DNA of 13,072 nucleotides from Prosthecobacter sp. (GTDB taxonomy: Bacteria > Verrucomicrobiota > Verrucomicrobiia > Verrucomicrobiales > Verrucomicrobiaceae), in NCBI GenBank assembly GCA_025869455.1, contig JAOZVT010000347.1, positions 1 to 13,072 of the forward strand. The letters run 5' to 3'. The position numbers were made by a program, and so were the translations under genes. Of the stretch, positions 1 through 7,825 are shown one piece after another; position 1 is the first letter of the stretch, and the number at the start of each line of letters is the position of its first letter. The notes under the pieces are model-generated. The model saw nothing but the letters and a program-made list of their open reading frames with translations, did no database searches and had not been told where the DNA came from.

Positions 1-1221
1 GATCCGCAGACGGGGAAGATTGAGCCGACCAGTGGTTACGGTCAATACGGAGGTGCTTTCGATGATTTCGGGCACCATTTTTTTTGCTCGAATCGCAATC
101 CGCTGATGTTTGCGGTTATGCCTTATGAGGCTGTCATGCGGAATCCGTATGCTGGAATTACGCAGGGACACGAAGACATCGCTCCAGCTGGGGCTGAGAC
201 ACGGGTTTATCCTTTGAAAATTACGCATACCACAGCGGACGCTCATGCGGGTACCAATACGGCTTGCAGTGGGTTAGGGGTCTATAGGGGATCGCTCATG
301 CCTGAACTGAAGAACAATGTTTTTGTTCCAGATCCGACGGGGCAGCTCATCACTCGATATCAAGTGGAACCGAATGGGGCTTCACTCAAAGCGACTCGGG
401 TGGGGGAGCGTAGGGAGTTTTTTCGTAGCAGTGATGAATGGTGCCGCCCGGTGAATTTTACGACGGGGCCGGATGGGGCAATTTACGTTTGTGATATGTA
501 TCGCCGCTGGATTGATCATGCCCGCTTCTTCCCGGAGGAGTTTGTGAAAACACATGATATGCGTCAGGGAGAAAATGAAGGGCGCATTTGGCGTATCGTC
601 AAAAAAGGCACGAAGGTACCGAAGATCGAAGCTTCCCCGAAAGACCTTACAGCTTGGTTGGATCATGGGAATGGATGGCAGCGTGATACGGCCCGTCGTT
701 TGTCGGCAGAGCAGGGGAAGCCTATTACGAGTGCAGCGGAGGTGGTGAAGGATGTTCACAGACAGGCGTTCTTCGAGATCTTAGCCAATGCTGATGCTGA
801 GGGTCTAACAGGTGATGCTGTGATAGAACGGCGTGCTCAGCTCATCGGTGAATCACCGGAGGATTCTTGGATGGCCAAGGCGGTGCTCAGCTCCAGCGCT
901 AACTCATCGGGTGCTGTTTTGGCCAAGGTGATTTCTCTGGGGAAACTCACGGATGGATATTCTCAGCAGCGTATGGAGACGCTGAGAGGCCTGGCCAGTA
1001 GCGCGGCGGCAGCAGGTTTGAAGTCTGATTTTTCGCTGGCTCTAAAAGCTGTCGAGACTCAGCCAGGGATTCTCACTTGGTGGAAGCCTGCGCTGCTACA
1101 GGGCCTATCGGAAGGGCTGCCGAAATCTGGTGGTAAACTTGGGGTCAAGACGCTTGCTCTTCTAGTCTCTAGCCGCCTGCTGAATTCAAAGAGGCAGCGG
1201 AAGAAATTAGTGTGTTGTTGA
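1..1221 (+). CDS. PVC-type membrane-bound dehydrogenase domain protein (5' partial, frameshifted at 3' end)
   Basis: The frame is open from base 1, so the true start lies upstream; 406 codons are visible. The sequence matches the C-terminal part of the 'putative membrane-bound dehydrogenase, Pirellula/Verrucomicrobium type' family (TIGR02604-like), a beta-propeller related to PQQ sugar dehydrogenases. Recognisable segments are GGAFDDFGHHFFCSNRNP (residues 18-35), WCRPVNFTTGPDGAIYVCDM (about 144-163) and YRRWIDHARFFPEEF (about 164-178), then ENEGRIWRIV closing the propeller. From about residue 200 it becomes helical and HEAT-like. The family is thought to oxidise a periplasmic sugar-like substrate and pass electrons to a fused c-type heme; the substrate is unknown. 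The last residues, from about 1170 to the stop, are basic and unlike the family, while the next frame continues it sensibly. I therefore read this and the following entry as one gene split by a frameshift. Confidence 0.85.
   Translation, partial: DPQTGKIEPTSGYGQYGGAFDDFGHHFFCSNRNPLMFAVMPYEAVMRNPYAGITQGHEDIAPAGAETRVYPLKITHTTADAHAGTNTACSGLGVYRGSLMPELKNNVFVPDPTGQLITRYQVEPNGASLKATRVGERREFFRSSDEWCRPVNFTTGPDGAIYVCDMYRRWIDHARFFPEEFVKTHDMRQGENEGRIWRIVKKGTKVPKIEASPKDLTAWLDHGNGWQRDTARRLSAEQGKPITSAAEVVKDVHRQAFFEILANADAEGLTGDAVIERRAQLIGESPEDSWMAKAVLSSSANSSGAVLAKVISLGKLTDGYSQQRMETLRGLASSAAAAGLKSDFSLALKAVETQPGILTWWKPALLQGLSEGLPKSGGKLGVKTLALLVSSRLLNSKRQRKKLVCC
1161..1185 (+). other. Frameshift point joining dehydrogenase and heme-domain frames
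   Basis: Frame 1 is family-like through residues LGVKTLALLVS (to about 1170). Frame 3 has a TAG at 1170-1172 and then reads PPAEFKEAAEEISVLL directly into the downstream ORF. Skipping two bases (1171-1172), or restoring one missing base, fuses the halves without losing sequence. The local bases are repetitive (TCTAGTCTCTAG), where slippage or a base-call error is plausible. The sequence alone cannot separate a real mutation from an error. Confidence 0.7.
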
Positions 1222-2090
1222 CGTTGGTGGATGAAGTCATGAGCGATGCCAAAGCTCCGCTGGATCAGCGTTTGGCGGCGTTGCCTCTTTTGTCGCAACG
1301 GCCATGGGATAAGGCTGAACCGGTTTTGCGTACTCTTTTGGCCGAAGGTCAGCCTACGGAATTGCAAGCAGCGGCATTTGCTGTGCTGAAGAAGTATGGG
1401 GCGGATAAGGCTTCGCCATTAGTCTATGAATTGTTACCTGAAACTGGGCCCATGGTGCGGCGTGATTTAGTGACCCTGCTGACTGCGAATGCCAAAACCG
1501 CATTGGCACTATTCAAGCGTATGGATAAGGGGGAGATCTCACCCGCTCTGGTTGATGTGGAGACGCGTTGGAGGTATCAACGTGGCGCGGGTGAGTTGCG
1601 TGATTTGGCGGTGAAGTTGTTTGGTCAACCCAGTGAGGATCGTGCGGCTGTGATTGCTGATTACATGGACTGCACCCAAATGAAAGGAGATGCCAAGAAG
1701 GGCAGGGAAGTCTTTTCCATGATTTGCATTACCTGCCACAAGCATGGTGAATTGGGTGTGGAAGTCGGTCCGCCACTTTCTGATGTGAAGGCGAAGCCGC
1801 CAGAGGCATTGCTTTCTGATATCTTGGACCCTAATCGCATGGTGGAGGCGCGTTGGTGTGCCTACACGATCGAGACCCAAGATGGCCGCGCTCTGAGTGG
1901 TCTAGTGGCAGCGGAATCTGCGGATAGTGTGACTTTGAAAATGATGGGAGGCCTGAGCGAAACGATTCAGCGCAGTCAGATCAAGAAGATGGTGAGTACG
2001 GATAAGAGCCTGATGCCGCCTGGCTTGGAGGGGGCGATCAATAAGGAGCAGATGGCTGACTTGCTGGCTTTCTTGCGAGGTGTGCAGTGA
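1212..2090 (+). CDS. HEAT-like plus c-type heme-binding domain protein (3' half of the split dehydrogenase gene)
   Basis: This is 292 codons from a GTG that overlaps the upstream frame by 10 nt. The GTG is probably not a real start, because family-like sequence extends upstream to the TAG at 1170. Residues 1-150 are helical, HEAT-like repeats. Residues 155-292 match the Pirellula/Verrucomicrobium heme-binding domain (TIGR02603-like): the heme attachment motif CITCH is at 172-176, GPPLSDV follows, and the likely distal methionine ligand is M268 in SLMPPGL. The C-terminal helix ADLLAFLRG is typical of class I cytochrome c folds. In intact homologues this domain follows the dehydrogenase on one chain and takes its electrons. 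If it is translated alone, no signal peptide is present, so export for heme attachment would fail. That supports reading the locus as one broken, or wrongly sequenced, gene. Confidence 0.85.
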   Translation: MLLTLVDEVMSDAKAPLDQRLAALPLLSQRPWDKAEPVLRTLLAEGQPTELQAAAFAVLKKYGADKASPLVYELLPETGPMVRRDLVTLLTANAKTALALFKRMDKGEISPALVDVETRWRYQRGAGELRDLAVKLFGQPSEDRAAVIADYMDCTQMKGDAKKGREVFSMICITCHKHGELGVEVGPPLSDVKAKPPEALLSDILDPNRMVEARWCAYTIETQDGRALSGLVAAESADSVTLKMMGGLSETIQRSQIKKMVSTDKSLMPPGLEGAINKEQMADLLAFLRGVQ

Positions 2091-2115
2091 TCTTGATTGT
2101 GTGGCCTAACCATTC

Positions 2116-2140
2116 GAGGAGCGTCATTCTGGCGCTTCTT
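2116..2140 (+). terminator. Hairpin between convergent genes, probable terminator of the cytochrome gene
   Basis: Bases 2116-2125 and 2131-2140 form a 10-bp stem with three G-U pairs around the 5-nt loop ATTCT. It starts 26 nt after the TGA at 2088-2090. The G-U pairs work only in the + transcript; the minus-strand copy has mismatches. The T-tract is weak (CTTCTTGAATTT), so efficiency is uncertain. Confidence 0.5.
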
Positions 2141-2144
2141 GAAT

Positions 2145-5100
2145 TTAGATGCCTATGGATCGGCGACGTCGGAAGAAGCACGTGCCGAGAGCTAAGAGTG
2201 AAAGGAAAGTGCGGGAGGGTTCTGGGACTACAATGGCGATGGTGCCTCCAAAGTAGAGATCATCCAGATTCCAAAAATAGCCGCTGCTAAGTGTGGGTAA
2301 GTCTAAGAGCGGATCAATGGTGAAGGTATTGCTGCCAGTGCCGAGGTCTCCAGAGGTAATGCCTGACCAATCAAAGATTTTCCAAGTGTCACCCTCACTG
2401 AAACTGCTGGCGAGATTGTTGGGATCTTCGATGATTAAACGTGCACCATTCAGGCTGATTGCACCTGTGACTGCGAGGATGTCTGCACTGCTGGCGTCGG
2501 CGGTGTGATCAGTGCCGCCGAGGCCGGAATCGCTGAAGAGATCCAGCGTCAAGATACTGCTGCTATCGGTGAAGCTGACTTGGCCTACACCGCTGGTGGT
2601 TAGTTGCAGCGTTTGACCCGAGATGGCTCCATCTCCTACGGAGAGGTTACCGTTGGCAGCGATGTTGATGCTGGAACCGTTAGCGAGGGTGATCGAGCCG
2701 CTGCCGCCCAGGGTGGCCGTGCTTTGAACGGAATAGGAACCGCCTCCCGTGTGGGTGCCGTTGACCAATAAACTGCCTCCAGCAATGGTGGTGCGACCTG
2801 TGTAGGTATGCGTACCAGTCATGCGCAAGACATCGGTGCTGAGACCACTTTTGGTGATGTCTCCACCACCGTTGATCTGACTGACGTTTTGCAGTTCCCC
2901 TTTTTGTAGGGTGACTGTATTGATCGGAAGGGCCAAGGTGCCAATGGTATTGCCATTGAGATTCAGCGTGCCTCCATTCAAGATCAAAGTGGCTGTGACG
3001 GTGCCTGCACCAGTGGTGCTTTTGAAAATGTTGCCGCTGGTGGAGAGCGTGCCGCCTTGGAGGTCAAGCGTCGCGTTGGCGATGTATCCTGCCACGGTGG
3101 CAGATCCCATTTTGATGCCAGCGGTACCCACGTTTACGGTGCCGTTTTTTACGGTGAGCGTGCCATTCGCGGTGGCGTTGCCAGTGTTAATGGCTGAGGT
3201 GTTTTCGGCGAGTTTTAAGTTGGTGATATTGACGGTCCCAGAACCTTCCAAAGTGAAGTTACTATTAACGATGCGTGTGCCAGGGGTGCCTGTGTTGTCT
3301 CCTGCTGCGGTACCGATATTTAGATTGGTGACGGTGAGAGTGCCTGTCCCCATGATGAAGTTCGCATTGAGTGTGCCAAACCGATTGCTGACGTGCCCCA
3401 CATTCAGCGTTGTCACCAGCGCGTCCAGATCTCCCGCAGAGAAGTCTGCTGTGGTGGCCCAAACATTGTTGGTGAAATTATTTAGGTCTCCCATGTTCCA
3501 AGTGGTCAGGGCGGCAGTGCCGTTATTCCCACGGATTTTGAGGGTGGGATTAACGAGTCCCGATGCAAAAGTGATGAGTCCGCTGGAACGTGAACTGGCG
3601 ATGTTCAGGGTGTTAACGTTCAGCGTGTTGGTTTGGCCTAAATACAGAGTGCTGAGCCCTCCACCGGAACTGCCGACTTGGTCCCCCATCAAAAGAGAAC
3701 CTGCTGTAATGGTATTGGTTTGGGCAAGCGTTACGGTAACCACTTCGGTAGTTCCGTTGGCTGAGTGGCCTCCGCCAGTCAACCCGACACGGAACACGCG
3801 GGTGCCTCCATTGAGGGTGTAATTGGAAAGGCCACTCATATCCACCGTGAGTGGTTGTGTTTGGCTGGTGCTGGCGAAATTGGTGTCTGACGATGCATTG
3901 TTAACTGTTAGGCTGCCACCTGCCCCCGTGATGTTGATGAGGCTGGCGGCGCTGCCGGTGGTGAATTGCAATGCGGAGACACTTTGGCTGTTGCTGTTGA
4001 GGTCCAAGGTGCTGCTTCCACCGAAGTTGAAGATGGCTGTGGAAGGCAGAGTATTGTTACCAGCATTGAGCGTTACGGTGCCGGCGTTGATGTTGGTTGT
4101 GCCAGTGTAAGAACTGGCGGTGCTTAATTCTAGCCCGCCACTGCCCGTCTTTGTTAGACTGCCGTTGCCTTTGATCTCGTTGGCGATTTCCAGATCCTTG
4201 CCGCTGTCCACTTCAAAGGTGCCGCCGCTTGATCCCAGTGTGATGCCGCGTTTTGGGTTGGCGATGGCGAAGGAATCCAGGGCTCGCAAAGTGCCGCCGT
4301 TGAGTAAAAGGTAGTCATCGACAACGAATTCGGAAGTGTCGCCCAAGGCTGTTTCTGAACTGATCGCCAAAGTGCCACCAAGGATGGAGGTGCTGCCAGT
4401 GTAGAGATTGACGGTTGCTCCTAAGGTTAATGTTCCAGTGCCTATTTTGGTTAGGCCGCCTGAGCCGCTAATCTCACTATTTAGAGTTAGGCCTCCGGTG
4501 TTGTTTACGGAAATGATGGGGGCAGCGCCTGCCAGTTCGAGGATGGTGTCTAAGGTGACTGCACCTGCACCATCGGCGACGGTGATGGCATCATTGCCAT
4601 GAATCGTGAGGCGGTTTTCTGCGGCACTCAGATTTAATGCCGTCGCTGTGGTGACGGTTAGACTGTTGATCTGCATGTCTGCACCTAGCACTGTGGTGGC
4701 GGGGAGTGTGGCTCCTGTGGCGGAAAAAAAGACATTGGTGCTGGCTCCTGGGACAAGGCCTGTGTCACCTGTTCCGTCAGAATTGGTCACCCAGTTGCCC
4801 TGGGTACTGCCATTGGAGGCAGCCCAAGCTGTGTTATCAGGCGAGAAGTTGCCTAACCAATAAGCGTTGGTTAAGGCTGTGGCAGAGGTGGTGTTGGCGA
4901 GTAGAGAAGTATCCGTTGCCTGGAGGCTGATGGTGTAGTCGGTGGCATTGTAAACTGCACGCAGGGTGTAGGTGGCTCCATTGCTGGTTAATCCGCCGCC
5001 AGGAGCTGAGATCAGGGTCGAGCTAGCGGGGGGCGTCTGGCCACTGATGGAGTAGAGATTGATGTTAATTTCGGCACTGGCTTGGGTGCTGACGATGGCC

Positions 5101-7337
5101 GCAGGATTGAGGATGAGAGAGCCTGTGCTGCTGCCCAGTTCCGTTCCTAATGTGGCCCCATCATTCAAAGTGAGTGCTGTTCCTGAAGGGGCTGCCAAGG
5201 TCAGGCTGCCTCCGCTGCCAGTGACAAACTCAAAGGTGCCCGCGCCATCTACAGTGAGACTGCTGCTGGATTGGAAGGCTGAGGTGCTTGTCACCAACAA
5301 TTTCCCGGCGCTAACCAAGGTGCCTCCGGTGAACGTGTTGGTGCCAGTGAGGGAAAGCGTGCCAGTACCCGTTTTCGTGACGGTGCCACCGCCGTTGATT
5401 TCGGCCACATTGGTCAGCGTTCCACTTTGCAGGTTGAGAGTCACTGGCAAGATGGCGTCTCCGATCACGCCTCCATTTAGATTTAACTGGCTGCCGTTGA
5501 GCGTGACGGTGCCTTCTGTTGGCCCTGTGCTGCCACGGAGGATGTTTCCATTCACACTGAAACTGCCGCCTGTTAAGTTTAAGATCCCTGTGCTGATGCC
5601 CGTGCCATCACTGCTATGGTCCCCCAATTCGACGTCAACAGGCGAGCCACTGCTGCCGACCACCACAGTGCCACTCGTTAGATTAAAAGTGCCTGTGCTG
5701 CTTTGCTGATTTCCATCGATTCCATCGTCGCTGAGACTGAGAACAAAGCGGGTATTGACGGTTAAAGAACCACCATTCATGTTTACTGTGCCGACGGTGG
5801 TGACGAAAGGGTCTCCGGTGTTTATTGCCACTCCGCTCGAATTGGCCACACGGCCAATGATGAGAGTATTGACGTCCACGATGCTGTCGTCACCACCAAA
5901 GCTGAAGGTGCCCAAGCCTTTACCATACGCGCCGCCATTATACCCACCGTTGTCTGTGCCGCCTGAAGCTACGGTCAAGGTGTCGATCATCAAATCCACC
6001 GTGCCTGCGGTGAGGTCCACAATGCCATTGGGTTGACTGCTGCCGCCGGTGGAACCTACCCCTGTGATGTTACGGGAATCTCCCAGCGTGATGTTGGCGC
6101 GGCTACTGCCACCAGCCGTTCCGCGCAGGGTGAGAGTGGGGTTGATCAATCCAGAATCAAATTCCAGTCTGCCATTGGAGCGACCATTGGCGACCACGAT
6201 ATCATCTACATTCAGCACATTTTGTTGGCCAAGATAAAGGAAGCTGGAAGTGGTGGTTTGGGTGTTTGATCCGACGACCAGGGTATTGGCCGTAATCACG
6301 TTGTTAGCGGAGAGGTAGAGTGTGGACTGTGGTCTTCCTGAACTTCCGAAGCTGCCTGAGGCATTCGTGGCACGTCCCACATAAAACCGATTTACATTGG
6401 CCGTGAAGCTAGCGAGATCAGACAAGTCGAGGGTGCTGAAATCATTGGAGCCGCTGGCTTTATTTCCTGAGGAAACGATGAAGTTTGCTGCGGCATTGTC
6501 CACCACCAGACTGCCCGCTCCTTGGATCGTGGCCAGAGTGGTGTCGCCAGCAGAAGTTCCATCCACAATGCCGACGATCAGTGATCCATTGAGAGTTAGG
6601 GTAGCTCCCTCCGCGATGGTGACATTATTGGTCACACCTGCACTTCTGCTTTGGAATAAAAGGCTGGCGATAGTCTGGTCAAAGTCCACTTCCAAGGAAC
6701 CTGCGGTGTTTTGATCGCCAAGGATCACGGCCATGTTGGTAGGCAGTGTGTCGGCTGCACTGAGTTGAACAGAGCCTTGCTGAATGGCTAGTGTTCCTGA
6801 TCCCGTGCTGCTGCCTGCGGCGGCTGTGAAAATGATCTTTCCGGTCCCGAGTTTTGTCAGTCCACTGGCGGCCTGCCAGCCTGCTTGAATCGTGAGGCTC
6901 TCGGACGAGTCATTTTGAAGGGTGGGAGTAGTTCCTGCAAAGATTAGAGAGTAACCGTTGATGCTTGGCGCAAGGGTGTAGGCTCCAGCTGGGCTGCCGA
7001 CGATCAGTTGATTCAGCGTGATGTCTTCCCCCAATGTTAGCTCTCCACCAGTGCCTGCATTGCTGTAACCGCTGGTCGCTCCCAGATTGGCGATGCTGTC
7101 GGTCGCATTCACCCAAGGGAGATTGACGCTGCCAGTCAGGCTCGCTGTGGAAGTCCAGTTTTGGGGAATGGCGGTGCTGCTCCATTCGCCCGTACCATTC
7201 TGGTTTCCGACCAGGGCAGGGTTGGCATCCCAAAAGAAATCGGCGGCATTGACGCTGAACAAACTGCCGCAGAACAGAGTGATGATTTTTAATAGCAGGC
7301 CTGTCTGAGGGCGCGAGGTAAGGTGTAAAGTAGGCAT
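2145..7337 (-). CDS. Large PEP-CTERM surface protein with autotransporter-associated beta-strand repeats
   Basis: This is a 1730-residue secreted protein. I chose the ATG at 7337 because it gives a good signal peptide: basic stretch, hydrophobic LLLKIITLFCGSLFS, cleavage near VNA/AD at residues 30-33. The TTG 38 codons upstream would bury it. A tryptophan-containing cap (FFWDANPALVG) opens the mature chain. PATR-type repeats (PF12951/TIGR02601-like, with G-LTK-GTGTL-L and YTG-T-I-GGTL cores) lie near residues 157-193, 646-681, 955-990, 1053-1092 and 1487-1525. A second cap-like segment (AYWLGNFSPDN) begins near 825. The mature region before the tail has no cysteine and is rich in Gly, Ser, Thr and Asn, as expected for a beta-solenoid. 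The C-terminus is VPEPS, a short hydrophobic stretch, then RRRR: a PEP-CTERM signal, predicting exosortase processing. There is no C-terminal beta-barrel, so it is not a classical autotransporter despite the repeat name. A role in the surface layer, adhesion or biofilm is inference. Confidence 0.88.
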   Translation of the reverse strand: MPTLHLTSRPQTGLLLKIITLFCGSLFSVNAADFFWDANPALVGNQNGTGEWSSTAIPQNWTSTASLTGSVNLPWVNATDSIANLGATSGYSNAGTGGELTLGEDITLNQLIVGSPAGAYTLAPSINGYSLIFAGTTPTLQNDSSESLTIQAGWQAASGLTKLGTGKIIFTAAAGSSTGSGTLAIQQGSVQLSAADTLPTNMAVILGDQNTAGSLEVDFDQTIASLLFQSRSAGVTNNVTIAEGATLTLNGSLIVGIVDGTSAGDTTLATIQGAGSLVVDNAAANFIVSSGNKASGSNDFSTLDLSDLASFTANVNRFYVGRATNASGSFGSSGRPQSTLYLSANNVITANTLVVGSNTQTTTSSFLYLGQQNVLNVDDIVVANGRSNGRLEFDSGLINPTLTLRGTAGGSSRANITLGDSRNITGVGSTGGSSQPNGIVDLTAGTVDLMIDTLTVASGGTDNGGYNGGAYGKGLGTFSFGGDDSIVDVNTLIIGRVANSSGVAINTGDPFVTTVGTVNMNGGSLTVNTRFVLSLSDDGIDGNQQSSTGTFNLTSGTVVVGSSGSPVDVELGDHSSDGTGISTGILNLTGGSFSVNGNILRGSTGPTEGTVTLNGSQLNLNGGVIGDAILPVTLNLQSGTLTNVAEINGGGTVTKTGTGTLSLTGTNTFTGGTLVSAGKLLVTSTSAFQSSSSLTVDGAGTFEFVTGSGGSLTLAAPSGTALTLNDGATLGTELGSSTGSLILNPAAIVSTQASAEININLYSISGQTPPASSTLISAPGGGLTSNGATYTLRAVYNATDYTISLQATDTSLLANTTSATALTNAYWLGNFSPDNTAWAASNGSTQGNWVTNSDGTGDTGLVPGASTNVFFSATGATLPATTVLGADMQINSLTVTTATALNLSAAENRLTIHGNDAITVADGAGAVTLDTILELAGAAPIISVNNTGGLTLNSEISGSGGLTKIGTGTLTLGATVNLYTGSTSILGGTLAISSETALGDTSEFVVDDYLLLNGGTLRALDSFAIANPKRGITLGSSGGTFEVDSGKDLEIANEIKGNGSLTKTGSGGLELSTASSYTGTTNINAGTVTLNAGNNTLPSTAIFNFGGSSTLDLNSNSQSVSALQFTTGSAASLINITGAGGSLTVNNASSDTNFASTSQTQPLTVDMSGLSNYTLNGGTRVFRVGLTGGGHSANGTTEVVTVTLAQTNTITAGSLLMGDQVGSSGGGLSTLYLGQTNTLNVNTLNIASSRSSGLITFASGLVNPTLKIRGNNGTAALTTWNMGDLNNFTNNVWATTADFSAGDLDALVTTLNVGHVSNRFGTLNANFIMGTGTLTVTNLNIGTAAGDNTGTPGTRIVNSNFTLEGSGTVNITNLKLAENTSAINTGNATANGTLTVKNGTVNVGTAGIKMGSATVAGYIANATLDLQGGTLSTSGNIFKSTTGAGTVTATLILNGGTLNLNGNTIGTLALPINTVTLQKGELQNVSQINGGGDITKSGLSTDVLRMTGTHTYTGRTTIAGGSLLVNGTHTGGGSYSVQSTATLGGSGSITLANGSSINIAANGNLSVGDGAISGQTLQLTTSGVGQVSFTDSSSILTLDLFSDSGLGGTDHTADASSADILAVTGAISLNGARLIIEDPNNLASSFSEGDTWKIFDWSGITSGDLGTGSNTFTIDPLLDLPTLSSGYFWNLDDLYFGGTIAIVVPEPSRTFLSLLALGTCFFRRRRSIGI
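2148..2233 (-). other. PEP-CTERM sorting signal
   Basis: The last 28 or so codons of the large surface protein encode VVPEPS, then a hydrophobic segment (FLSLLALGTCFF) and the basic end RRRRSIGI. This tripartite tail is the known substrate signal of EpsH/XrtA-type exosortases, which cut near the PEP motif. No exosortase gene lies in the window, so the enzyme must be encoded elsewhere. Confidence 0.85.
2770..3990 (-). repeat. Second copy of an internal protein duplication (about residues 1118-1525)
   Basis: This part of the PEP-CTERM protein parallels residues about 220-685 in order. TLYLGQTNTLNVNTLNIA, SGLVNPTLKIRG, SGNIFKSTTG and INGGGDITKSG here match LYLGQQNVLNVDDIVVA, SGLINPTLTLRG, NGNILRGSTG and INGGGTVTKTG in the first copy. 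Colinearity over several hundred residues indicates duplication of a whole module and not just scattered repeat units. Boundaries are approximate. Confidence 0.65.
5290..6690 (-). repeat. First copy of the internal protein duplication (about residues 220-685)
   Basis: This is the partner of the copy at 2770-3990. It begins near TIASLLFQSRSAG (compare VSALQFTTGSAAS) and ends in the PATR unit INGGGTVTKTGTGTLSL followed by FTGGTLVSAGKLLV. It is longer than the second copy, with extra glycine-rich material around residues 430-560 (for example GGTDNGGYNGGAYGKG). Sequence divergence suggests an old duplication. Confidence 0.65.
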
Positions 7338-7414
7338 GGCTCTGGGGGGAGAATCAGCGCTGCATCGCGTGAGTATGATAAAACGTTGCGAAATCGTCGC
7401 CGTCGCGAAAAAAG

Positions 7415-7434
7415 GGGACAAATGGATATGTCCC
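7415..7434. promoter_or_regulatory. Imperfect 20-bp palindrome upstream of the PEP-CTERM gene
   Basis: GGGACA (7415-7420) and TGTCCC (7429-7434) are perfect inverted arms around an 8-bp centre whose AT/AT steps are also symmetric. It overlaps the candidate -10 of the minus-strand promoter, a usual place for a repressor operator. On the minus strand it is followed by C and then T6 (complement of 7408-7413), so it also resembles a short intrinsic terminator with a 6-bp stem. Either reading is possible. Confidence 0.4.
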
Positions 7435-7451
7435 TCTGCTTTGTGCGTCAA
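7423..7451 (-). promoter_or_regulatory. Candidate promoter of the PEP-CTERM gene
   Basis: On the minus strand, TTGACG (7451-7446) is a good -35. After 17 bp comes TATCCA (7428-7423), a poor -10. An alternative -10, TATCAT (7380-7375), lies nearer the start codon but has no good -35. Support is from hexamer matches only. Confidence 0.25.
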
Positions 7452-7749
7452 CCCAGCGCGCTTTAAGCAAAACCTTTACCTGAGGCCTAAAGGTCTAGGA
7501 GATTTGGATTCCACGGGCGTTTTTCAGCGAACGCTATCACGCTCGGAACTTAGCCATTTCAGGTCTTTCACAGCTCCTATTGTGCAAAATGATGATGTGA
7601 TGGTCGCCAATGTCTCCATGGCCATCATTGAGCCGTTTAGCAATGACCGGAGGGAGTTGTCCAGGCTCTGGCAAGTGCCGAGTCCTGCCCAGGGGGAGCA
7701 GAAAGCCGCATTTACGCGCCTCCTTCGTGACCAAAACCGTCATTTTCTT

Positions 7750-7777
7750 TTGACCGTTCCACTCTGCCTCCTATGCT
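7750..7777 (+). promoter_or_regulatory. Candidate sigma-70-type promoter of sucC
   Basis: TTGACC at 7750-7755 (5 of 6 to consensus) and TATGCT at 7772-7777 (4 of 6) are separated by 16 bp. Transcription would start near 7784, giving a 5' leader of about 42 nt before the ATG at 7826. The position and spacing are right for the gene, but no experimental support is visible. Confidence 0.45.
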
Positions 7778-7825
7778 CGCTCGTCCCTGACCGTGGGACC
7801 CGCAGATTTCCCCCACTCACGCTCC

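Larger units (their letters stand above)
7338..7825. other. Divergent intergenic region, no convincing gene
   Basis: These 488 bp lie between the divergently transcribed PEP-CTERM and sucC starts. The open frames in it (a + frame running into the sucC start, and a 68-codon minus frame at 7537-7743) resemble no family I know, have no plausible start leader, and one overlaps sucC out of frame. What it does hold is a palindrome at 7415-7434, promoter-like hexamers for the minus gene at 7423-7451 and for sucC at 7750-7777, and C-rich leaders at both ends. A small RNA or short peptide cannot be excluded. Confidence 0.6.

Noticed and set aside
2911..3822. 303-codon + frame inside the surface-protein gene, plus several shorter ones up to 6714
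   Set aside because: They are Val/Pro/Leu-rich low-complexity translations of the complement of Gly/Ser/Thr/Asn repeat codons. The minus frame carries signal peptide, repeats and sorting tail.
2770..6690. Possible CRISPR or DNA satellite array suggested by recurring motifs
   Set aside because: The recurrence is at protein level with diverged DNA and irregular spacing, as expected for beta-solenoid repeats.
2145..7337. Reading the large protein as a classical type Va autotransporter
   Set aside because: The C-terminus is a PEP-CTERM tail with VPEPS and RRRR; there is no 12-strand translocator barrel.
7588..7632. Inverted repeat AATGATG ... CATCATT in the intergenic region
   Set aside because: Only 7 bp plus a gapped extension over a 40-bp span of simple ATG/CAT-like sequence; likely chance.
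7537..7743. 68-codon minus-strand frame in the intergenic region
   Set aside because: No family resemblance, no C-rich or SD-like leader. The T6 hairpin at 7408-7434 could be its terminator, but that alone is too weak to call a gene.
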